A DNA stretch of 64,000 nt from Amycolatopsis mediterranei (lineage in GTDB: Bacteria > Actinomycetota > Actinomycetes > Mycobacteriales > Pseudonocardiaceae), in assembly GCF_026017845.1 (NCBI RefSeq), contig NZ_CP100416.1, positions 386,972 to 450,971 of the forward strand, in the 5' to 3' direction. The translations under genes were made by a program, and so were the position numbers. This document shows positions 1 to 9,041 of the stretch, in pieces. The notes beneath the pieces are model-generated. The model did no database searches. It worked only from the letters and a program-made list of their open reading frames with translations, and was not told the origin of the DNA. The first letter of the stretch is position 1. Every line of letters begins with the position of its first letter.

Positions 1-1172
1 AGGCCGTGGCTTCGCTGCGGGACCGGGGCTTCGCCGGCCGGGTCGTGCTGGTCGGGGACGAGCCGGGCGTGCCGTACCAGCGGCCGCCGCTGTCGAAGGC
101 CTACCTCGCCGGGACAGCCGGGCTCGAACAGCTGCACCTGCGCGGTGAAGACTTCTTCGCCGAGAAGGACATCGAGCTGGTCGCCGGCCGGGTGGCGGGA
201 ATCGACCGTGCGGCGCGGAAAGCCGAGCTCGAAGACGGCCGCGAGCTGGACTACGACTTCCTGATCCTGGCCACCGGCGCCCGCAACCGGACGCTGCCCG
301 TGCCCGGCGCGGACCTCCCGGGCGTGCTGACCCTGCGCACCCGCGACGACGCCGACCGGCTCCGCGAGTCCCTCTCCCGAGCGGAGAACGTCGTCGTCGC
401 CGGCGGCGGGTTCATCGGCCTGGAGTTCGCCTCGCACGCCGGCCGCCCGGTGACGATCGTCGAGGCGCAGGACCGCCTGCTCAACCGCGTCGCGACGCCG
501 GAGATCTCCGCCTACTTCGCCGGCCTGCACCGCAACGCCGGGCACACGGTGGTGCTCGGCCAGGGCGTCACGGCCATGCACGGCGATTCGCGGGTGCGGG
601 AAGTCGAGCTGTCCGACGGCACCCGGCTGCCTGCCGACCTGGTCGTCGTCGCGGTCGGGGTGGTGCCCGAGACGACGCTCGCCGAGGCCGCCGGGCTGCC
701 GGTGCGCAACGGCGTCGTCGTCGACGCGCACCTGCGGACAGCGGACGAGACGATCTTCGCCATCGGCGACTGCGCCAACTTCCCGTGCGTGCAGGCCGGC
801 GCCGAGACCCGGCTGGAGTCGGTGCAGAACGCCGTCGACCAAGCCCGCTGCGTGGCCGCGGCGATCACCGGCACGGCCGAGCCGTACGCCAGCCTGCCCT
901 GGTTCTGGACCGACCAGGCGGGCGCGAAACTGCAGATCGCCGGCATCCTCGCGGGCGCCGACCGGACGGTGGTCGCGGGCGACCCGGCGGAAGGCAAGTT
1001 CTCCGTGCTGTCCTTCCGCGACGACGTCCTCATCGCCGTCGAGTCGGTGAACCGGCCCGCCGACCACATCGCCGCGCGCCGCCTGTTCACCGCCGAGCCG
1101 AAGCCCGCGTACGCCGACCTCGAAGCCAGCGCCTTCGACCTCAAGGCGCACCTGAAGTCGCGAGCGGCGTGA
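1..1172 (+). CDS. FAD-dependent NAD(P)H:ferredoxin reductase, 5' end cut by window
   Basis: Pyridine-nucleotide-disulfide oxidoreductase of the rubredoxin/ferredoxin reductase type, which passes electrons from NAD(P)H through FAD to a ferredoxin serving a P450 or dioxygenase. The frame is open to the window edge and the first FAD-binding GxGxxG strand is missing, so the true start lies upstream; the GTG at 6 is internal. Visible marks are VPYQRPPLSKAYL, ILATGARNR, the NAD-binding AGGGFIGLE, the second FAD motif IFAIGDCANF and a reductase C-terminal domain with WFWTDQAGAKLQIAG. Compared with the family, about three residues are missing just after GGGFIGLE. The stop overlaps the start of the pobA remnant by one base, so the two were probably one operon. 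Confidence 0.9.
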   Translation, partial: AVASLRDRGFAGRVVLVGDEPGVPYQRPPLSKAYLAGTAGLEQLHLRGEDFFAEKDIELVAGRVAGIDRAARKAELEDGRELDYDFLILATGARNRTLPVPGADLPGVLTLRTRDDADRLRESLSRAENVVVAGGGFIGLEFASHAGRPVTIVEAQDRLLNRVATPEISAYFAGLHRNAGHTVVLGQGVTAMHGDSRVREVELSDGTRLPADLVVVAVGVVPETTLAEAAGLPVRNGVVVDAHLRTADETIFAIGDCANFPCVQAGAETRLESVQNAVDQARCVAAAITGTAEPYASLPWFWTDQAGAKLQIAGILAGADRTVVAGDPAEGKFSVLSFRDDVLIAVESVNRPADHIAARRLFTAEPKPAYADLEASAFDLKAHLKSRAA

Positions 1173-2100
1173 TGCGCACGCAGGTCGCGGTGATCGGCGC
1201 CGGACCGGCCGGGCTGCTGCTTTCGTTCCTCCTGCACTCGTCAAGGACCTCATCGACGCGCACGAGGCTCGCGGGTGGCCGATTTCCTTCAAGGTTTCGG
1301 ACGTGAATCTGTCCGATGTGGACAGTGATCGGCCGCGCGTTCGTCACCGTGACGGCGAAGGCAACGTGAAGACCATCGAGTGCGACGCCGTCGCGGGCTG
1401 CGACGGCTTCCACGGGATCTGCCGCCCGTCCATTCCGGACAGTGCGCTGACGGTGTACGAGCGCGAGTACCCCTTCGTGTGGCTGGGGGTGCTCGCGCGG
1501 ACGCCGCCGTCGCACCACGAGCTCATCTACACCCACCACGAACGCGGGTTCGCGCTGCACAGCATGCGCACGCCGGAGATCACCCGGCTCTACCTCCAGG
1601 TGGATCCCGCGGAGTCCCTCGAAGCCTGGTCCGACGACCGGATCTGGGCCGAGCTGACCGCGCGGCTCGAGGTCGAGGGCGACTTCACGCTCCGGGATGG
1701 GCCGATCCTCGACAAGGGCATCACGCCGATGCGCAGCTTCGTCGCCGAGCCGCTGCGGCACGGGCGGCTGTTCCTGGCCGGCGACGCCGCGCACATCGTG
1801 CCGCCGACCGGCGCGAAGGGCATGAACCTGGCCATCGCCGACGTCCGGGCGCTGGCGCGCGCCCTGGAAGCGTTGCTGCGCGGCGACGACACGCTCGCCG
1901 CGGCCTATTCGGACACCTGTCTGCGCCGGGTCTGGCGGGCGGAGCACTTCTCCTGGTTCATGACGACGATGCTGCACACCGATCCGCACGCGGACGGCTT
2001 CGCGCGGCAGCTCCAGCTGTCGCAATTGCGCTACACGACGTCGTCACGCGCGGCGGCGACGAGCCTCGCCGAAAACTACGTCGGGCTGCCGTTCGCCTAA
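1172..2100 (+). pseudogene. pobA: 4-hydroxybenzoate 3-monooxygenase (pobA) with internal deletion and frameshift
   Basis: FAD aromatic hydroxylase that would make protocatechuate from 4-hydroxybenzoate. ATG at 1172 opens the Rossmann start MRTQVAVIGAGPAGLLLSFLLH (residues 1-22). At about 1235-1240 the sequence jumps into another frame that reads LVKDLIDAHEARGWPISF, which in intact PobA lies roughly 80-100 residues further on. From there the protein is continuous to 2100, with CDGFHG, the second FAD motif LAGDAAHIVPPTGAKGMN and a normal PobA C-terminus. The deletion removes the segment after the dinucleotide motif and leaves the halves out of frame, so no functional enzyme is expected. Whether the 3' part is translated from an internal start such as GTG 1303 is unknown; it would lack the FAD fold. 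Confidence 0.85.
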
Positions 2101-2104
2101 GATC

Positions 2105-2149
2105 GTCAACTCAAGGTTGACGCTGGCTGGTCGTCAACCTACAGTTGAC
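2105..2149 (+). promoter_or_regulatory. Double palindromic operator over a leaderless promoter
   Basis: Two copies of GTCAAC-N5-GTTGAC lie at 2105-2121 and 2133-2149. The first right half contains a -35-like TTGACG (2117-2122). After 17 bases comes TACAGT (2140-2145), a TANNNT -10 that overlaps the second palindrome. Seven bases later is the ATG at 2153, with no Shine-Dalgarno sequence. The same arrangement recurs before the second HTH/ClpN locus at 21322-21369. Inference: the HTH of the downstream protein binds here and represses its own leaderless promoter. Confidence 0.75.
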
Positions 2150-2152
2150 GGC

Positions 2153-2890
2153 ATGACCTTACCGACCAACGTCAAGCTCGACGACCTCATCAACGCCATC
2201 AAGAGCAACAACGACAAAGACGCCCTCGCCCAGCTCACCGACGCGGTGTACGTGGGTCAGCACCTCGGCGAAGTGGCGGACCACCTGATCGGCCACTTCG
2301 TCGACCAGGCCCGGCGGTCCGGGGCGTCCTGGACCGAGATCGGCGCCAGCATGGGCGTCACGAAACAGGCGGCCCAGAAGCGGTTCGTGCCGAAGGTCGA
2401 TCCCGGCGGCGACCCGAGCGGCGCCATCGAACGCCTCTACGGCCGCTACACCGACCGGGCTCGCCACGTCGTCGTCGAGGCCCAGAAGGCGGCGGTGGAC
2501 CACGCGAGCCCGGAGATCGACACCGTGCACATCGTGCTGGGCCTGCTGACCGAGCCCGCCGCGCTGGCGGCCGGGGCGATCCTGGCCCAGGGCGTCTCGC
2601 TGGACGCCGTCCGCGAAGCCGCCGAAGCGCGGCTGCCCGAGCCGACCGACCCAGTGCCGAACGTGGTCCCCTTCTCCGGGGCCGCCAAGAAGACCCTCGA
2701 GCTGACCATGCGCGAAGGCCTGCGGCTGGGGCACAACTACATCGGCACCGAGCACCTGCTGCTGGCGCTGCTGGAACAGGGCGAAGGCAGCGGCTTCGAG
2801 GTGCTCGACGGGTTGGGCGTCAAGAAGGACAAGGCCGAGGCGAAGATCCTGGAGGTGCTGGCGGAGCTCCTCGCCGCCAGGGGGCAGTGA
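2153..2890 (+). CDS. HTH-ClpN fusion protein (Clp N-domain repeats without ATPase)
   Basis: 245 residues. The N-terminal part (to about residue 80) ends in a helix-turn-helix, SWTEIGASMGVTKQAAQKRF. The rest holds two Clp amino-terminal-domain repeats of the kind that bind substrates in ClpA/ClpC: one near DRARHVVVEAQKAAVDHASPEI and one near KKTLELTMREGLRLGHNYIG, followed by TEHLLLALL. No AAA+ module is present, so it is not a chaperone itself; a ClpC adaptor, decoy or stress-responsive regulator is possible, but function is not established. ATG 2153 is chosen because the promoter elements place the transcript start there; an earlier GTG at 2117 lies inside the -35. A paralogous locus at 21369-22105 carries the same two parts as separate genes. 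Confidence 0.85.
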   Translation: MTLPTNVKLDDLINAIKSNNDKDALAQLTDAVYVGQHLGEVADHLIGHFVDQARRSGASWTEIGASMGVTKQAAQKRFVPKVDPGGDPSGAIERLYGRYTDRARHVVVEAQKAAVDHASPEIDTVHIVLGLLTEPAALAAGAILAQGVSLDAVREAAEARLPEPTDPVPNVVPFSGAAKKTLELTMREGLRLGHNYIGTEHLLLALLEQGEGSGFEVLDGLGVKKDKAEAKILEVLAELLAARGQ

Positions 2891-2943
2891 GACCGCTCTG
2901 GTGGGCCGTCGTGCTCGCGGTGGTCCTCGTGACGCTCCTCTGA
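2887..2943 (+). CDS. Possible 18-residue hydrophobic peptide
   Basis: GTG at 2887 overlaps the ClpN stop as GTGA and opens a frame of 18 codons ending at TGA 2941. The peptide starts RPLWW and continues as an unbroken run of V, A, L and T, which would form a single membrane helix. Translational coupling is plausible. The only support is position and composition; it may be chance. Confidence 0.2.
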   Translation: MRPLWWAVVLAVVLVTLL

Positions 2944-2946
2944 TCG

Positions 2947-3006
2947 GGGAGGACCAGGGGGGTCCTCCCGGCCGCGCGGGCCCTCCGAGGGGGGAGGGCC
3001 CGCGCG
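2947..3006. terminator. Tandem hairpins between convergent genes
   Basis: Two perfect inverted repeats follow each other. The first has a 9-bp stem (2947-2955 with 2961-2969). The second has a 14-bp stem, CGCGCGGGCCCTCC at 2973-2986 pairing with 2993-3006 around a six-base loop. They lie between the ClpN gene and the end of gnd on the other strand and can act in both directions. Confidence 0.75.
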
Positions 3007-3013
3007 TCGCGCG

Positions 3014-4453
3014 TCAGGCGCCGGACTCCGGGCGGCCGTCGGCGGCCCAGGCCGTGTGGAACGAGCCTTCCCGGTCCACCCGCCGGTAGGTGTGCGCACC
3101 GAAGAAGTCCCGCTGGCCCTGCACCAGCGCGGCCGGCAGCCGGTCCGCGCGGAGGCCGTCGTAGTAGGCCAGCGCCGTCGAGAAGCCCGGCGTCGGGATG
3201 CCGAGCTTGACCGCCGTCGAGATCACCGAGCGCCACGAGTCCTGCGCGTCCTCGACCGCCTTGCGGAAACCGCCCGAGGTGAGCAGCGTCGGCAGCTCCG
3301 GCTCGTCGGCGTAGGCCGCGGTGATGTCGTTGAGGAACTTCGCGCGGATGATGCAGCCGCCGCGCCAGATCGAGGCGACCTTGCCGAGGTCGATGTCCCA
3401 GCCGTACTCGGTCGCGCCCGCCTGGATCTGGTTGAAGCCCTGCGCGTACGCGACGACCTTCGACGCGTACAGCGCCTGCTCGACGTCGTCGGCGAAACGT
3501 TCCAGCGAGGCACCCGACAGCGGCGCGGCCGAAGGACCGCCGAGCCCGCGGGCCGCCGCGCGCAGCGACTTGGACCCGGACAGCGAACGCGCGAAGACGG
3601 CTTCGGCGATGCCCGAGATCGGGACGCCCAGGTCGAGGCCGATCTGCACCGTCCAGCGGCCGGTGCCCTTCTGCTCGGCGGCGTCCTCGACGACGTCGAC
3701 GAACGGCTTGCCGGAGGAGGAGTCGACGTGCGCGAGCACGTCGGCGGTGATCTCGATCAGGTAGGAGTCGAGCCGCCCGGTGTTCCAGGTGCGGAACACG
3801 TCGGCGATCTCGGCGGGTGCGTAGCCGCCCGCGTGCCGGAGCAGGTCGAACGACTCCGCGATCAGCTGCATGTCGGCGTACTCGATGCCGTTGTGCACCA
3901 TCTTGACGAAGTGGCCGGCGCCGTCCGCCCCGATGTGCGTGCAGCACGGCTCGCCGTCGACCTTCGCCGAGATGTCCTCGAACAGCGGGCCGAGCGACTC
4001 GTACGACTCCTTCGAGCCGCCGGGCATGATGCTCGGCCCGTGCAGCGCGCCTTCCTCGCCGCCGGAGACGCCGCTGCCGACGAAGTGCAGGCCACGCTCG
4101 CGCAGCGCCTTCTCGCGGCGGCGCGTGTCGGCGAAGTGCGCGTTGCCGGCGTCGATGATCACGTCGCCCTCTTCGAGCAGCGGCGCGAACTCCTCGATGA
4201 CGGCGTCCGTCGGGCCGCCCGCCTTGACCATGATCACGACCTGCCGGGGCCGCTCCAGCGCGTTGACGAAGTCCTGCGCGGAGTACGCCGGGATGAAGTC
4301 GCCCTCGTCGCCGAACTGCTCCACCAGCGCGCGGGTCCGCTCCTCGGACCGGTTGTGCAGGGCCACCGTGTGGCCGTGCCTGGCCAGGTTCCGGGCCAGG
4401 TTGCGGCCCATGACCGCCAGGCCGGTGACCCCGATGCTCGCCTTCTTGCTCAT
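3014..4453 (-). CDS. gnd: 6-phosphogluconate dehydrogenase, decarboxylating
   Basis: 479 residues. Oxidises 6-phosphogluconate to ribulose 5-phosphate with NADP in the oxidative pentose phosphate pathway. The N-terminal Rossmann motif is GVTGLAVMGRNLARNLA, with NRSEER after the second strand. VSGGEEGALHGPSIMPGG binds substrate, GAGHFVKMVHNGIEYADMQ carries the catalytic Lys and Asn, and the C-terminus ends in YRRVDREGSFHTAW. Length matches the long (470-480 residue) form. ATG 4453 has GAGAGGA upstream. Confidence 0.97.
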   Translation of the reverse strand: MSKKASIGVTGLAVMGRNLARNLARHGHTVALHNRSEERTRALVEQFGDEGDFIPAYSAQDFVNALERPRQVVIMVKAGGPTDAVIEEFAPLLEEGDVIIDAGNAHFADTRRREKALRERGLHFVGSGVSGGEEGALHGPSIMPGGSKESYESLGPLFEDISAKVDGEPCCTHIGADGAGHFVKMVHNGIEYADMQLIAESFDLLRHAGGYAPAEIADVFRTWNTGRLDSYLIEITADVLAHVDSSSGKPFVDVVEDAAEQKGTGRWTVQIGLDLGVPISGIAEAVFARSLSGSKSLRAAARGLGGPSAAPLSGASLERFADDVEQALYASKVVAYAQGFNQIQAGATEYGWDIDLGKVASIWRGGCIIRAKFLNDITAAYADEPELPTLLTSGGFRKAVEDAQDSWRSVISTAVKLGIPTPGFSTALAYYDGLRADRLPAALVQGQRDFFGAHTYRRVDREGSFHTAWAADGRPESGA

Positions 4454-4538
4454 CCGAATCCTCTCGAAGACTCTCTCGATTCAGACCCTAGTCCGATCGA
4501 CGCCTCAAGGGAGGCCACGGAGGAGCAGCTCACTCAGT

Positions 4539-5459
4539 TCAGGAGAAGCAGCGGATCGGGCCGCGGTTGATCGCGAGCATGTCCGTGATGGCCGCGACCA
4601 GGTCGATGTCCGCACCCCACTCGGCGCCGTCGAGCTCGGCGTACGCCCGGTGGAGGTTCCCCGGCAGGCGCTCCTGCTCGCTCAGCGACGCGAACTCGCC
4701 GAGGTCCGTCTCCTTGGCCACTTCCAGCGGCGACAGCCCGGCGGCCTTACCGCGCTCGGCCGTCTTCTGGACGAAGGCCAGGTAGCGGTCGACGGTGTCC
4801 ACCACGTCCAGTCCGCATGGGCCACCGTGGCCGGGCAGGATCACTTCGGGAGACAGTTCGCGGATGACGTCGAGGCCCTTGCGCCACCCCGCGACCGAAC
4901 CCATCAGCGCGAACGGGCTGCCGCCGTTGAACACGAGGTCACCGGCGTAGAGCACGCGCTGCTCCGGCAGCCAGACGAGCACGTCGTTGGTCGTGTGGGC
5001 CGCGTGGCCGGGGTGGATCAGTTCCAGGGTGACGTCGCCGGCGTGCACGGTCAGCCGGTCGTCGAACACGACCTCCGGCGGCCGCGACTCGAGCTCACCC
5101 CAGTCGTTGCCGACGAAGATGCCGTCGAACGTCTGGATGCCCTCGGCGACCATCAGCTCGCGCGTCTTGCGGTGGCCGATGATCGTCGCGCCCCCGACCA
5201 GGTAGTTGCCGTTGGTGTGGTCGCCGTGGTGGTGGGTGTTCACCAGCGTTGTCACCGGGCTGCCGGTGGCGGCTTCGACCGTCTCCAGCAGCGCGCGCGT
5301 GCGGCGCTCGGTCGAGCAGGTGTCGATCAGCACGGTGTGGTCGCCGGCGTCGACGAACCCGCAGTTGTTGATGTACCAGGAGCCGTCCGGCTGGACGTAG
5401 CCGTGGACCCGGTCGGCCAGGCGGGTGACGGCAGCGGCGGCGGGAGAACGATCGGTCAC
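4539..5459 (-). CDS. MBL-fold metallo-hydrolase
   Basis: 306 residues, metallo-beta-lactamase superfamily. The metal motif THHHGDHTNGNYL lies near residue 95; later metal ligands are HPGHAAHTTND and the H of LPGHGG. A C-terminal helical part follows. The substrate is unknown; glyoxalase II-like or SoxH-like hydrolases are the nearest general types. The GTG start (5459) gives a normal N-terminus. Confidence 0.85.
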   Translation of the reverse strand: MTDRSPAAAAVTRLADRVHGYVQPDGSWYINNCGFVDAGDHTVLIDTCSTERRTRALLETVEAATGSPVTTLVNTHHHGDHTNGNYLVGGATIIGHRKTRELMVAEGIQTFDGIFVGNDWGELESRPPEVVFDDRLTVHAGDVTLELIHPGHAAHTTNDVLVWLPEQRVLYAGDLVFNGGSPFALMGSVAGWRKGLDVIRELSPEVILPGHGGPCGLDVVDTVDRYLAFVQKTAERGKAAGLSPLEVAKETDLGEFASLSEQERLPGNLHRAYAELDGAEWGADIDLVAAITDMLAINRGPIRCFS

Positions 5460-5643
5460 CAGCTCAGTCTGCCCGAGACGGGGCTCCGCCGGTTGGCGGA
5501 ATAATTCGGAATTTCACTGGTCCAGGCGAGTGATAGCGCAGGTGACTGGCATTCTGCGGCGTTTCCTGGAACGCTGCGCGGTGTCATCATCGAGATCCGC
5601 AAGGTGAAGCACTAACCTGGGTGGGTTCGATAGTTCGCGTGCG

Positions 5644-5664
5644 ACGGCGGCCGCTGGCCGCCGT
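5644..5664 (+). other. Leader hairpin before the XRE gene
   Basis: ACGGCGGCC (5644-5652), three bases, then GGCCGCCGT (5656-5664) form a perfect 9-bp stem that ends 30 bases before the ATG at 5695. It lies in the probable 5' untranslated region and could be a regulator site or an RNA hairpin; no role is known. Confidence 0.45.
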
Positions 5665-5694
5665 TGCTTGGTAGTGGTCCGGGAGAGCAGGGCG

Positions 5695-6558
5695 ATGGCC
5701 AGCACCGTCACCTCGCGCCGGAAGCAGCTCGGGAACGAGCTCCGGCATGCCCGCACCGCGGCGCGGATGACACAGCAGCAGGTCGCCGAGGTCCTCGGCT
5801 GCACCCAGGGCAAGGTCAACAAGATCGAGTCCGGTGCCGTCGGGGTGAAGCTCGGGGATGTGCGATCCATGCTGAACGCATTCGGGATCAACGGCGAAGA
5901 AGCCGACACGCTGATGAACCTGGCGCGGGCCGCCGCCGGGCAGCGCGGCCACTGGTCCGGCTACCGCTCGGTGGTGCCGCACTGGTTCCGCACCTTCACC
6001 GACCTGGAGCCCGCGGCCGCGGAGATCCTCACCTGGCACGGTGAGCGCATCCCGGGCCCACTGCAGTCCGAGCACTACATGCTCAAGCAGTTCACCGAGG
6101 CCGGTGCGACGGACGTGACGTCCCTGGTGCGCAACCGGCTCGACCGCAAGGCGGTGTTCGAGCAGCAGCAGCCGCCCTACTACCGCTTCATCATCAGCGA
6201 AGGCGCCCTGCGCCGGGCACCCGGCGGGTACGCGCCCGCGGTGATGCTCGACCAGGTCGAGCACCTGCTCTCGCTCGAGAAGCACCCGCGGGTCTACGTG
6301 CACGTACTGCCGTTCGGCGCCCGGCTGGCCGCGGTGCCCAACGACTTCACGATCATGCGGTTCCCGGACCGCACGCGCGACTTCGTCTACATCGAGCACT
6401 CCGCCGGCGGCCTGTACCTCGACGACGTCAAGGACTTCAACATCTTCGTCGACTCGTGGGACCGGCTGCGCGGAGCCGCGCTCGAGCGCCAGGAGACCCG
6501 GCAGTTCCTGAAGGAGCTTGCGGAGGGTTACCGCGCCCAGATGCAGCAGCTCCAATAG
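5695..6558 (+). CDS. XRE-family regulator with DUF5753 domain
   Basis: 287 residues. The N-terminal helix-turn-helix (residues about 8-65) reads LGNELRHARTAARMTQQQVAEV then GCTQGKVNKIESG. The remainder is the DUF5753 domain, marked by ILTWHGERIPGPLQSEHYM, ISEGALRR, VHVLPFGA and YIEHSAGGLYLD. This family is expanded in Streptomyces and Amycolatopsis and is usually paired with small DUF397 proteins; one lies at 9767. ATG 5695 is chosen over 5668 because GAGAG stands before it. Two Methyltransf_19 genes follow in the same direction. Confidence 0.92.
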   Translation: MASTVTSRRKQLGNELRHARTAARMTQQQVAEVLGCTQGKVNKIESGAVGVKLGDVRSMLNAFGINGEEADTLMNLARAAAGQRGHWSGYRSVVPHWFRTFTDLEPAAAEILTWHGERIPGPLQSEHYMLKQFTEAGATDVTSLVRNRLDRKAVFEQQQPPYYRFIISEGALRRAPGGYAPAVMLDQVEHLLSLEKHPRVYVHVLPFGARLAAVPNDFTIMRFPDRTRDFVYIEHSAGGLYLDDVKDFNIFVDSWDRLRGAALERQETRQFLKELAEGYRAQMQQLQ

Positions 6559-6658
6559 GGCGAATGGCGGCGTGAGCCGTCCCGGCTGGTGAACAACTGT
6601 CGGTAGAGTGGGCCTGTTGCGCCCGAAACCACCGGAAGTGCCGCCCGAAGGGGACGTC

Positions 6659-7510
6659 GTGGACCCCGACTTCCTTCCCGATGCCATCGATCTCGACCGC
6701 CCGAACATCGCGCGGATCTACGACTGGGCCCTGGGCGGCAGCGCGAACTGGGCGATCGACCGGCAGTACGGCGAGCAGGCGGTGCAGGCGTTCCCGCTGG
6801 CGAAGGCCCTTGCGCGGGGCAACCGGGACTTCCTCGGCCGGGCCGTGCGCTACTGCCTCGCCGAGGGCATCACGCAGTTCCTCGACCTCGGCTCCGGTAT
6901 CCCGACCGCGGGCAACGTGCACGAGGTCGCCGACGACTACGCCGACGACAGCCGGTGCGTCTACGTCGACCACGAGCCCGTGGCCGTCGCGCACGGGCGG
7001 ATGCTGCTCGAAGAAGCCGGCGATCCCGAGCGCCACGCGGTGCTGCACGCCGACCTGCGGGACGCCGAAGAGGTCTGGGAAGCCGCGCTCGCCACCGGCG
7101 TGCTCGACCCGGACCGGCCGATCTGCCTGCTGACCGTGGCGGTGCTGCACTTCCTGCCGGACGTCACCGGCGTCCGCCAGGCCATCCGCGACTACCGGAC
7201 GCTCCTGGCACCGGGTTCGGCGTATGTGCTTTCGCACGCCACCGAATCCGGCGTCGAAGGCGAAGAGCTGGAGCAGATCCGGAAGCTCGTGAAGCTGTCC
7301 GAACGGTCGAGCTCACCCGCGGTTTCCCGGTCCCTCGACGAGATCGCGGCGTTCTTCGGTACCTTCGACGTCGTCGAGCCCGGGATCGTGCCTGTGGGAG
7401 AGTGGCGCCCGGAGCCCGGCGCCGCCACGGTCCGCCTCGCGAGCGTGGTCGGCGGTGTCGGCCGCAAGCCTGGAGGACGCAATGACGACGCAGGACCCCG
7501 AAGCGCCTGA
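6659..7510 (+). CDS. SAM-dependent methyltransferase, Methyltransf_19 (DUF574) type, copy 1
   Basis: 283 residues from GTG 6659 (AAGGGGA upstream); an earlier in-frame GTG at 6608 would add 17 residues. Family marks are DLDRPNIARIYDWALGGSAN, the SAM motif FLDLGSGIPTAGNVHEVA, YVDHEPVAVAHG and VLHFLPD. Substrates of this actinobacterial family are unknown. The next gene is a close paralogue and starts 29 bases inside this one, so this copy extends past the GRKP end usual for the family. Confidence 0.88.
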   Translation: MDPDFLPDAIDLDRPNIARIYDWALGGSANWAIDRQYGEQAVQAFPLAKALARGNRDFLGRAVRYCLAEGITQFLDLGSGIPTAGNVHEVADDYADDSRCVYVDHEPVAVAHGRMLLEEAGDPERHAVLHADLRDAEEVWEAALATGVLDPDRPICLLTVAVLHFLPDVTGVRQAIRDYRTLLAPGSAYVLSHATESGVEGEELEQIRKLVKLSERSSSPAVSRSLDEIAAFFGTFDVVEPGIVPVGEWRPEPGAATVRLASVVGGVGRKPGGRNDDAGPRSA

Positions 7511-8330
7511 AGGCGTGGACCTCGACCGGCCGAACGCGGCCCGCATCTACGACTGGTTCCTCGGCGGCGACGCCAACTGGGCCATCGACCGCCAGTTCGG
7601 GGAGCAGGCGGTGAGGACGTTCCCGATGATCAAGACCGTCGCCCGCGTCGGCCGCGACTTCCTCGGCCGCGGTGTCCGGTACCTGGCGCGCAACGGCATC
7701 GACCAGTTCCTCGACCTGGGGTCGGGCGTGCCGACGGTCGGGAACGTGCACGAGGTCGCCGCGGCGGTGAACCCGGACGCGCGGTGCGTGTACGTCGACA
7801 ACGAGCCGGTCGCGGTGGCGCACTCGCAGATCCTGCTGGAGCGCGAAGGCGTCGCGGACCGGCACGCGGTGCTGCAGGGCGACCTGCGCGACCCGGCCGA
7901 CATCTGGAAGCGCGCGCTCGACACCGGCGTTCTCGACCCGAACCGCCCGATCGGCCTGATCATGGTCGGCGTCCTGTACTTCCTCGGCCCGGACGAGCCG
8001 GTGGCCCAGACCATTCAGCGCTACCTCTCGCTGCTGCCGTCCGGCTCGTACTTCCTGTCCTCGCACCTGACGCGCGACGGCCTCGAGGAGATGGGCGACG
8101 CGGAGAGCCGCGAGTCGATCATGAAGCAGTACAACCAGTCGAGCACGCCGCTGCACCTGCGCAGCCGCGCGGAGTTCACCACGTTCTTCGAGGGCCTCGA
8201 GCTGGTGGAGCCCGGCATCGTGTACCTGCCGGAGTGGCACCCCGAGGAGATGGAGTCCAGGGCCACCAAGAAGCTCGCGAACAACCCGGCGTTCGTCGGC
8301 CACGTCTGCGGCCTCGGCCGCAAGCCGTGA
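7482..8330 (+). CDS. SAM-dependent methyltransferase, Methyltransf_19 type, copy 2
   Basis: 282 residues. Clearly a duplicate of the preceding gene: DLDRPNAARIYDWFLGGDAN, FLDLGSGVPTVGNVHEVA, YVDNEPVAVAHSQ and VLYFLGPDEPV, ending in the family's GRKP. ATG 7482 has TGGAGGA upstream. It overlaps copy 1 by 29 bases and the next methyltransferase gene by 4, which indicates one transcript. Confidence 0.9.
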   Translation: MTTQDPEAPEGVDLDRPNAARIYDWFLGGDANWAIDRQFGEQAVRTFPMIKTVARVGRDFLGRGVRYLARNGIDQFLDLGSGVPTVGNVHEVAAAVNPDARCVYVDNEPVAVAHSQILLEREGVADRHAVLQGDLRDPADIWKRALDTGVLDPNRPIGLIMVGVLYFLGPDEPVAQTIQRYLSLLPSGSYFLSSHLTRDGLEEMGDAESRESIMKQYNQSSTPLHLRSRAEFTTFFEGLELVEPGIVYLPEWHPEEMESRATKKLANNPAFVGHVCGLGRKP

Positions 8331-8935
8331 CGGCGGCCGCCTACGACGCGGTCGCCGTCCGGTACGCCGAATTCGTCCGTGGAGCCTGGGACGACCACCC
8401 CCTGGAACGGGCGGTGTGGACGGCCTTCGCGGATTCCGTCCGCGGCCGCGGCCCGGTCGCCGACCTCGGCTGCGGCCCCGGCCACCTCACGGCGCACCTG
8501 CGTTCGCTGGGGCTCGAGGCGTTCGGCGTCGACCTGTCGCCGGCGATGATCGAGCTGGCGCGGGCGGCCGAGCCGTCGGTGCGGTTCGAGGTGGGCTCCA
8601 TGGCGGCGCTCGACCTGCCGGACGCGTCGCTCGCGGGGATCCTTTCGTGGTATTCGGTGATCCACACGCCGCCGGTGGACGTCCCCCGGTACTTCGCCGA
8701 ATTCGCCCGAACGTTGGCGTCCGGTGGTCACGTTCTGTTGGGGTGCTTCGAATCCCGCGGCGGCCCGCTGACGTCGTTCGACCACAAGGTGACGACGGCC
8801 TACTGCTGGCCGCTGGACGAACTGGCCGGCTTCGCGGCCGCGGCGGGGTTCACCGAGGTGGGGCGGATGTACCGCGAACCGGGAGCGGGGGAGCGGCCGA
8901 TGCGGCACGGCAGCCTGCTGCTCCGGAAACCGTAG
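8327..8935 (+). CDS. Class I SAM-dependent methyltransferase
   Basis: 202 residues from GTG 8327, overlapping the previous stop as GTGA. Motif I is VADLGCGPGHLTAHL, followed by GVDLSPAMIELAR and the post-motif YSVIHTPP; the core is a UbiE/Methyltransf_11-type fold unlike the two upstream genes. It closes a three-methyltransferase run that ends at the terminator at 8950. Substrate unknown. Confidence 0.88.
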   Translation: MTAAAYDAVAVRYAEFVRGAWDDHPLERAVWTAFADSVRGRGPVADLGCGPGHLTAHLRSLGLEAFGVDLSPAMIELARAAEPSVRFEVGSMAALDLPDASLAGILSWYSVIHTPPVDVPRYFAEFARTLASGGHVLLGCFESRGGPLTSFDHKVTTAYCWPLDELAGFAAAAGFTEVGRMYREPGAGERPMRHGSLLLRKP

Positions 8936-8949
8936 CCACGAACGAAAAG

Positions 8950-8978
8950 AGCCCCGGTTCCGTCAGGGAGCCGGGGCT
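8950..8978 (+). terminator. Intrinsic terminator of the methyltransferase operon
   Basis: AGCCCCGGTTCC (8950-8961) pairs with GGAGCCGGGGCT (8967-8978) around a five-base loop with one G-T wobble, followed by GTTTC. It lies 15 bases after the stop at 8935. Confidence 0.85.
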
Positions 8979-9041
8979 GTTTCGTGGTGGTGCGGTAGTT
9001 CCTGGGCCGTTCGGCCGTGACTGTGGCCGGATCAGGAACGG

